Shown here: piece by piece, positions 57,451-64,000 of the stretch
Numbering within the stretch: the stretch's first letter is position 1
Layout of the letters: each line of letters begins with the position of its first letter
NCBI GenBank assembly: GCA_011032825.1
Contig: JAADJZ010000001.1
Coordinates: forward strand, 1,302,001 to 1,366,000
Length of the DNA: 64,000 nucleotides
From: Massariosphaeria phaeospora
Taxonomy: Eukaryota; Ascomycota; Dothideomycetes; Pleosporales
Reading direction: 5' to 3'
Position numbers and translations under genes: made by a program
The notes under the pieces: model-generated
What the model was told of the DNA's origin: nothing
Database searches by the model: none
The model's input: only the letters and a program-made list of their open reading frames with translations

Positions 57451-57733
57451 TCACACGCCCTTCCACCCGCCCGCCCACGCCAACCCCACCCTGCTCTTCA
57501 ACACATCCACAGTCTGCGCGGTACTCCGCCCTTTTTCCTTTTCTTCGCGGTTGATGCGCGTCAGGGCTGCGGCGAGGCCGATGGAGAGGGCGAAGAGCGG
57601 GTCGAGACGTCTAGAGGGGGTTAGTTGGGTAGGGGGTGGGGGAGGGAGTAGAGGGAAGGAGAGAAGAGGGGGGTAGAGAGGGAAGGAAGGAAAGAGGGGA
57701 GGCGTACTTGGAGATGATGTGTTGGTAGGACAT
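57451..57733 (-). CDS. NCE101: NCE101-family small membrane protein (non-classical export protein 1)
   Basis: Exons complement(57451..57610, 57708..57733); 61 aa. It reads MSYQHIISKRLDPLFALSIGLAAALTRINR and then EEKEKGRSTAQTVDVLKSRV. A single hydrophobic helix (PLFALSIGLAAALT) is followed by the RINREEKEKGRS block characteristic of the NCE101/YJL205C family. These are about 50-60 residue proteins with one membrane span. In yeast it was named for a role in export of leaderless proteins; the mechanism is unclear. The 97-nt intron is very pyrimidine-rich and splits a Lys codon. The gene is easily missed because of its size. Confidence 0.8.
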
Positions 57734-58715
57734 GGTGGGTTGGTTGGTGTGTGTGTGTGGATTATGGGTTGTGCGTGTGAGGATGCGTGGGTGTACCGCG
57801 TGGTTGTGTTGTGTGCGCCGCCGAATAGGCCGTCTGCGATGCGTGCGAGCGTCGTCGTGGTATAGTTAGGGAGGTGCGCAACCGTTCGTTGACGTTCGTT
57901 TCGCTGGAGTTCAAAAGTGTTAACTTCGCAAAGCTGAAAGTTCAAGCTCGCTCCTCCGATCGGCGGCAAGCTCCCGCACCTGCACCCTCAGCCGAGGCTG
58001 GGGCCCGGGCGTGGTCCGTGGCGGGCGGGCGATGGCGATAAGGCTGGAGCTAATCTTGCAGTGTGCCCCACGACGAGATGGATGGATACGCAGGATACGC
58101 AGGTACGCAGTGCGGCGCTGAGCCAGGCGGAGGAGCCGCGTGAGCCGTGTGAGCTCGATCAAGGTATCACAGACTAATCGTGGTCTCTGCCCTTTAGTCA
58201 CAGTGCGTCCAGCTAGCTACGCGGGTGATGCCGTGGTCATGCCCCATGTCGTCATTCAGTCTCAGTCACGCAGGCAGGTCACTAGAAAGGTACCTCACTG
58301 AGCACATGGGAAGCATGGTTTCTCGGATCACGTCCGGTTTATTTGAGCTAGGGCAAGCGATCAAAGGACAATAGACTTGGAAGAATGAAAGCGGAGAAAG
58401 TCAACAGCTTCGACCGGAGATAAGCCTGCTGCTTGTCTACGAGTCTCTCATCTCCCAAAAGCAGCAGCAGTTCATGCAGTTCGGACATTCTTCCTCAGAC
58501 CTAGACACCCTTTGTCATTTGCTAAAGTCTTCGGAAGGACAAGCGGCCAAGCACCTCAGTCGTATAACGCATAATGCCTGTGTCGTTCCAAGCCATTTAT
58601 TGAAGCTATCGTGAGAATCCCGCAGAAAGACCAGAACGCCCACCAGTCCACCGCGCCCTCGAGACCCGAATGAAAGCGCGACAGGGAAGCCGCGGGGGAG
58701 AAGGAGGCGACGTTC
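57734..58715. other. Intergenic, nothing recognised
   Basis: About 1 kb between two - strand genes; GC-rich near 57960-58060. No supported gene or RNA. Confidence 0.4.
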
Positions 58716-59188
58716 TTAGATCTCCTCGCCGAAGGTGTTCTCGCCGGAGTAGCTGTCATTGCGTTAGTACAATCTAATCATGAGTGCTGCACGGGGGATA
58801 ACGTACGTGATGTACAAGAAGCCGTCCTCGTCCTTGTGCTCCTCGTATATTGAGCTCATCAGAGCGGCTGTGGGCGGCAGAACCTCGTCGACGAAGATGA
58901 AGATGGCCTTCTCGGGCGACAGCTTGATCCGCTTCCTGATCACGTAGACGAACTGGCCGACGGTCAGGTCGGCGGGCACGAGGTACTTCTTCTTGTCGAT
59001 GGTCGCGATGTCCGACTTCTCGACCTTCTCGCAGATGACCTGGAGCTCTGTTAGCGGAGGCTGTGGAAAGACGCGTGAATGTGTGCGGGCAGACGTACCG
59101 GGATGCGGTCGTTGTACTTCTGGCGGATGCGCTCTGCTTCGGCCTTGCGCTTCTCGAACGGGTGCTCGTCCTTGAACTTGGATCGCAT
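58716..59188 (-). CDS. ATG8: Autophagy ubiquitin-like protein Atg8
   Basis: Exons complement(58716..58752, 58807..59039, 59099..59188); 119 aa. It starts [20 protein letters not shown] and ends [11 protein letters not shown]. Gly116 is exposed after Atg4 removes the last three residues, and is then joined to phosphatidylethanolamine on the autophagosome membrane. The ubiquitin-like core ([53 protein letters not shown]) is almost invariant across fungi. Both introns are typical, and the second has an ACTAAC branch point. All three exons join in phase. Confidence is high because length and both ends match the family exactly. Confidence 0.98.
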
Positions 59189-60235
59189 CGTGGCGAGATG
59201 TGTGCGGCGGTAGTGCTGGTGGGTGTGAAGATGCAGCGAGTGCAGGTTGTGGTGGTGGTGGTGGGCGTAGCGGAGGATATGGTGTGTAGGTGCGAGGGTT
59301 TGCAGCGGTGAGAGGGAGTTAAGTAGGCAGCAAGAGGCGGGGCGCGTGCGAATCTCCGCTTAGGTAAGGCGGACCCCGGTCACACTTACCACTCGCTCAG
59401 CGACAGCACTGTTCATTCACCACCCACCAGACAGCCGCTCGTTCATTAACAGTAGAACACAGTCACGGACCGAGCGTGCGTCATGCTCAGCACCGCCCTT
59501 CTTTGTCTCGACCGGCCTGGCATGACTCCTCTTTGTCTGTGCTATGGCGGTGCTGACCTGCGCTCTAAGCCTCCCCAAAGTCACTCGCGCCGCTCCGCCT
59601 GATCATGCATGCCCACCTCCTGACTCATCAGGCTGAAGTACCTAGGCCGCAGCTTTGGTGTGGCTTTGGTGCAGCGCTCTGTATTCTCTACATCTTAAAC
59701 ATGCCGTTTGGCAACAGCGACGTCTCATATAGAAGTTAGCCGCACCTGTGCACTGACTGATTTATGGATAGTGGCAGCCACGTATGCCGCGCTTCTACAC
59801 TGGGTAGTGCACTGGCAGCAACACTCTTGAAGAGCTCCGCTATCGACAGTCCAACGGTGAACGGTGCAAGCAAGTTTGCAGCGTGAACGGACACCACAGA
59901 CACAACAAGAATAGTGCAGGTTGATTCATACTGTGACTGTGCGTTAAGTTCGGAGCTCATATTATTCTGAAAAAGTGCGTTGCGATGGCATTCTCTGTAG
60001 ATTAGTTCAAAGGTGGCGGGGTGCAAGTGAAGCGCTCATCACGTGCCAGGGTTGAACGGTCCGGAGCCTCCCGAGGTCGGCAAACTGTTCTCCGGGTGAT
60101 GTTCCGACAACTTTCGCAACGGCACACCGTTCAATTATCCTTCTAGAAGACCAAACCCGCATTCTAGTTTTCTCTAGCTCGCTCAAATGCCCCTCTCGTA
60201 GCAATTACTCTGCATCGGCTAGCAATTGACTCGCT
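59189..60235. other. Intergenic, divergent promoter region of ATG8 and HEM13
   Basis: About 1 kb between divergent starts; GT-rich repeats close to the ATG8 start (59215-59280). No gene seen. Confidence 0.45.
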
Positions 60236-61538
60236 ATGCCACCATTTCGCCCCTCATATCGCGTCGTCCGAGCACTGGAGCTTCCCCAAAGCTATGCGCC
60301 ACGCACAATATTGCGCTCTTCTACAAGACGATGCATGTGGGGTGGCCCTCTGCCAAAACAAAAAGTAGATCCCTTAAAAGAGTGGCGGGAACCGAAGCCG
60401 AGTAAATGGCCCAACAGGTTCCGTCTACTGATGTTACCATTCATAGGGGCCATAATCTATTCTATGGTAGGTTTTAGACGTGTCTGTACACTTGGGAATC
60501 TAGCTAATCCAGCGTTAGGTCACCGACGACAGTGTCAAGGCTGAAAGCCCCACCATCGCAGAGAAAGACGCCCTCACCAAGCGCGAAAACGGCGTTACCG
60601 AGCAGTCGCCCATGCGCCTACGCATGGAAGCCTTCGTACAGCAGCACCAGAAGCAGATCGTCTCGGAGTTGGAGAAGGTGGATGGCAACAAGTTTCAAGT
60701 AGACACATGGCAGCGGCCCGAAGGCGGCGGCGGCATCACCTGCGTACTTCAGGACGGCGACGTGTTCGAAAAGGGCGGCGTGAATACCTCAGTCGTCTAC
60801 GGGCGGCTCCCTCGCGCTGCGATTCAAAAGATGCGGGTCAATCACAAAGCGCTCGACCCAGACGTCGACTCTCTGGAATTCTTCGCCGCAGGCCTTAGTC
60901 TGGTGCTGCACCCGCACAACCCCAACGCGCCGACCGTGCACCTCAACTATCGCTACTTCGAGACGGCCGACGAACTGGGCAACACGACGGCCTGGTGGTA
61001 CGGCGGCGGCTGCGACCTGACGCCCTGCTACCTCTTCGACGAAGACGCTATCCACTTCCACCACGCGATCAAAGGCGCCTGCGACAAGCACGACAAGGGC
61101 TACTACCCGCGCTTCAAGCAGTGGTGCGACGACTACTTCAACAACCGGCACCGGGGCGAGACGCGCGGCGTCGGCGGCATTTTCTTCGACGACCTGGACG
61201 AGACGGAAAAGGACCAAGAGCAGCTGTTCTCCTTCGTGCAGGACTGCCTGGCTGCGTTCCTGCCGTCGTATCTGCCTATCATCAATAAGCGCAAAGACAT
61301 GCCGTTTACAGAGGCCCAGAAGCAGTGGCAGCAGATACGCAGAGGCAGATACGTCGAGTTCAACCTCGTGCATGATCGCGGGACGGCGTTTGGGCTGAAT
61401 ACGCCGGGCGCGAGGGTGGAGAGCATTTTGATGAGTTTACCGCTCACGGCGAGGTGGCAGTATATGCATGTGCCGGAGAAGGGGAGTAGGGAAGAGAGGT
61501 TGCTGGAGGTGCTACGGAGTCCGCGGGAGTGGGTGTGA
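60236..61538 (+). CDS. HEM13: Coproporphyrinogen III oxidase (oxygen-dependent)
   Basis: Exons 60236..60466 and 60519..61538; 416 aa. It converts coproporphyrinogen III to protoporphyrinogen IX with O2, the sixth step of heme synthesis. The body is clear from [20 protein letters not shown] through [20 protein letters not shown], the signature block [36 protein letters not shown] sequence and [13 protein letters not shown], to SPREWV. Exon 1 adds about 77 residues. They have a basic N-terminus ([16 protein letters not shown]...RSSTRR) and one hydrophobic helix ([16 protein letters not shown]). This resembles a mitochondrial presequence plus inner-membrane anchor, so this form is probably mitochondrial, unlike cytosolic yeast Hem13. 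The intron has a CTAATCC branch region and phase 0 ends. Confidence 0.95.
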
Positions 61539-62321
61539 GAGGAGCCGGTGTGCTGGCACGATAGTGTATATCAGTAACACATAGTGTATACGTTAGAAAA
61601 TGATAATGTAGCTACATGAAGCTTTGCCCAAGCATCTTGGACGACGCATCACTCTGCCTGCTCGTTACAGCAGCTCTTCGTACAGTCTATTCGATTCTCT
61701 TGACCAGTTGCTGGAATCAGTAGCCTGTCTTGCTAGATGGTATATGTACGGTGGAAATAGGGCTGTAATGCTTGTCCTTTGTCTCTTGCAAGTGTTTTGG
61801 ACGTGGGCGCTCGCTACGAGCTCCCTTAGAGCATTGGTGTCTTTGGTGGATATAATGGCTTTAGTGAACGCAGAGTAGCTGCACGTTGATTTGTTTGGGG
61901 TGTTACAGTGCGCTTGGGTGTACGTGCGAAGGAGTTGGTCATTATAGTAGTTGGTGCATACAATGGGTTTTGGGGGACAGGCTTAAATTGATCTTAGTAG
62001 AGACTTGAGAATGTTCCAGCGCTTTGCCAAATCAAGTATAGATGTCTAGTACTCACAGAACGTTGGCTGTAGTATATCAGTCCTCTTTACTTAGACTAGA
62101 TATAAGATTTAGTTGTATAAAAGGCACTATAAGGTCGCATAAGTTTGGCATTTGAAGAGGACCTTGTGAACTAAAGGGAGTTTTCTTAAGTTGATAGTTG
62201 TACCTTTAAATATGCATGGCAATAGGTGTATCCAAAGTATCTGCCTACTATTGTTTGCTATATACCAACACCCACTTTGACTGTCCACTTAACACAACCG
62301 CTGCAGGACAAACATCCAGAA
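61539..62321. other. Intergenic between convergent genes
   Basis: Slightly AT-rich; nothing recognised. Confidence 0.4.
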
Positions 62322-63708
62322 TTACATACTGTAACTTAGGTCCGTGACTACCATCTGCGCCAGCCTCCGCTGCGCCGCAGTCCACTGGCTCTCGTCCCTG
62401 ATGTACGTAGCTGTATGGACGTTGAAATCTCCACTCCAGGTCCCGATCCGCTGTGGATTGCGTGTGAGGTGGGCCTGGGTTACCACCTCGCGCTGGGCAT
62501 CCGCCAGAGACGAGATGACGTCCTTGGGGCCGCGGCATGTCGCGAGATAGTGGCCCGTACGGCCCGAACCTTCGTGCGCGATGACGCTCGACAGCTTGTA
62601 TGTGAGCGGGAGACTGTTGTGGGTTTGTAGGTGCGTGAGATCTAGCGTGTTTAGAACGTTGATGCCCGCTCTGATCTTCCACTGGATGCTGCCGGTGGCG
62701 TTGCCGCCGTTCATGATGTTCAGGTTGATCTTGAGGATGTGGGGCGCCGCTTCGATGCGGTAGGCCATATGCTGTCGTGCGAGGTTGACGTTGCAGTTTG
62801 TGCAGGCAACCACGAGATCGTCGTCGAACAAGGCGAGGAGCTCGTTCAGCAGCGACGTTGAGTTCTGACGCGTGTGTAGAATCAGGCTAGGCTCGTCCAG
62901 GATCGGCCCGCTCCGTGAGTGGCTGCATAGGTGGCATACGAAGGTTGATGGGGCCCTTATGTGGTATAGAGCTTTGTACTGACCTTCCCATGTTATAGGT
63001 GGGTTTTGAGGAGGTTGGTTTGGAGGCGCTTGGTTTGGAGGAGGTTGTTTTGGAGGAGGTTGGTTTGGAGGAGGTTGGTTTTGAACAGCTTGGTTTTGAA
63101 CAGCTTGGTTTTGAGGGGAGGCAGTGGCTACCGCTGTACGAATCTGCAGCAGGTTGTAGAAGTCGTTGGCGTCGAGCTGTAAACCTCGCTGGAACTCGCC
63201 ACTATCGTACCCGATTTGGACAAGACCTACAACTCCTGGAGCAGTGCATGGGATTGGGTCGCTCGGAGGGTTGAGGTTCCAGTAGGTATTGATAAGAACT
63301 TTGAAAGCACATGCAGCGCATGTTGGCGGGACGGCGCTAAGGAAGTATGCAGGAGGGTTCGCACTACAAGGATTGATTACACCGTTGCTTCTGCTGTTAG
63401 GTATTGGCTTGTTGTGGGTCATGATCCAGTTAAGAAATGCGGGCTGGTGCATGAACGCCTGCAGTGCTGAGTTCTGGTAGCAATTGAATCCGTTGCCGCG
63501 GATGCCCCTGCTTCTGGAGCTGCCAAATCCTCTTGGCCATTTCTTGCCAATTCGAGATACCTGCAAAACGTTAGTGGAATCGTTGTTGATTTGGGTTACT
63601 GCATCTTACTACCTGATCATACTTTATCTGTAAAGGTGACTTGAGAGCGAAGCTCGCTGGTATCGCAGCCAACCTAGCTAACCTAGCCCTCTCCCTAGTT
63701 TGAACCAT
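62322..63708 (-). CDS. Ubiquitin-specific protease (USP/UBP) family protein
   Basis: Exons complement(62322..63560, 63613..63708); 444 aa. Exon 1 encodes a basic leader (MVQTRERARLARLAAIPASF); the intron has a CTAAC branch point. The Cys box is GIRGNGFNCYQNSALQAFMH (Cys59), close to the USP consensus GxxNxGNxCYxNS. The His box is SSVIAHEGSGRTGHYLATCRG (His369). Between them are two CxxC pairs (CHLC, CTNC) that fit the zinc-holding fingers subdomain. Such enzymes remove ubiquitin from proteins. The catalytic domain is short. A Pro/Asn/Gln repeat (about residues 185-225) replaces part of it, and the canonical late Asn/Asp box is not obvious. It could be a diverged or lineage-specific paralogue; activity is uncertain. 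Confidence 0.75.
63000..63110 (-). repeat. Minisatellite coding Asn-Gln-Pro-Pro repeats
   Basis: Imperfect 12-18 nt units (GGAGGTTGGTTTG type on the + strand) inside the USP gene, translated as NQAVQNQ and PPPNQPPPKQ repeats. Confidence 0.8.
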
Positions 63709-63886
63709 GTTGAGTAATGCGTAATATTAAATGTGCTGAATATGAACTGAAAAATTAGATGTCCGTCCCGCAGACTGAGAGTTTGTTTGAAGTGTAGAAA
63801 AGCGCAGGAAAGCGTTAAGACGAAAAGTAGATACGGCAGTGGAAGTACTCGAGAACAGACGCCTGAGAATAATAGACATCATGGGC

Positions 63887-63967
63887 CTATTGTTCTATTA
63901 TTCTAGACAATAAACTGAACAATACTATTGTTGGTCTAAATTTGTTGATTGTTGAATAGAACAATAG
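63887..63967. repeat. Nested palindromic repeat
   Basis: CTATTGTTCTATT (63887-63899) and its exact reverse complement (63955-63967) flank a 15-bp palindrome, AACAATA-C-TATTGTT (63918-63932). It lies upstream of the USP gene. Confidence 0.85.
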
Positions 63968-64000
63968 CACGCAGAGGACAGGATTGTAACTTCATATCCA

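Noticed and set aside
60789..61373. 194-codon - strand frame opposite HEM13
   Set aside because: Mirror of conserved HEM13 codons; no independent support.

Overview
The window is nuclear DNA of a filamentous ascomycete (Pezizomycotina). Genes carry many 45-220 nt introns with GTRNGY-type donors and CTAAC/CTGAC branch points. A HET-NACHT NLR, a FunK1-type kinase relic and a homeodomain/C2H2 regulator are typical of the group. A 14.6 kb AT-rich block of transposons full of CAG/CAA-to-stop changes has the look of repeat-induced point mutation (RIP). A Dothideomycete is my best guess from the two-compartment layout and gene content, but this is inference.

Region 1 (1-29.0 kb) is ordinary gene-dense euchromatin. 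In order: a partial unknown nuclear-looking protein (-), ALG9 mannosyltransferase (+), a membrane-anchored DUF3445/heme N-demethylase-like protein (+), a YPR011C-like mitochondrial carrier (+), a CorA-type transporter (+), a candidate structured small RNA, a patatin-like lipase (-), a GNAT acetyltransferase (-), the RFT1 protein of N-glycan assembly (+), a homeodomain plus zinc-finger regulator (-), a WW-domain protein (-), S-adenosylmethionine synthetase (-) divergent from the GPN3 GTPase (+), and a DEDDy 3'-5' exonuclease (+). ALG9 and RFT1 act in the same pathway (dolichol-linked oligosaccharide assembly) but are 14 kb apart and not in one cluster.

Region 2 (about 29.5-37.4 kb) is a graveyard of accessory genes: a tRNA-Pro-like relic, a truncated NLR start, two fragments of pogo/Fot1-like DDE transposases, an ABC-transporter fragment, a FunK1 kinase fragment fused to one transposase, and a nearly complete HET-NACHT gene stopped by three in-frame TAG codons. 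Most of the stops can be explained by C:G to T:A transitions.

Region 3 (about 37.4-51.96 kb) is the AT-rich block. I could resolve a Gypsy element on the + strand with both LTRs (44554-44841 and 50190-50563), part of a second Gypsy on the - strand (about 40.7-44.5 kb), a pair of roughly 1.1 kb inverted repeats around them, and a short direct repeat. No intact gene is present.

Region 4 (51.96-64 kb) returns abruptly to euchromatin: a small two-helix membrane protein (+), an M1 aminopeptidase with nine exons (+), NCE101 (-), ATG8 (-), coproporphyrinogen III oxidase HEM13 (+) and a USP-type deubiquitinase with an unusual Asn/Gln/Pro repeat (-).

All exon structures were drawn by hand from splice signals, reading-frame phase and family similarity, without transcript data.
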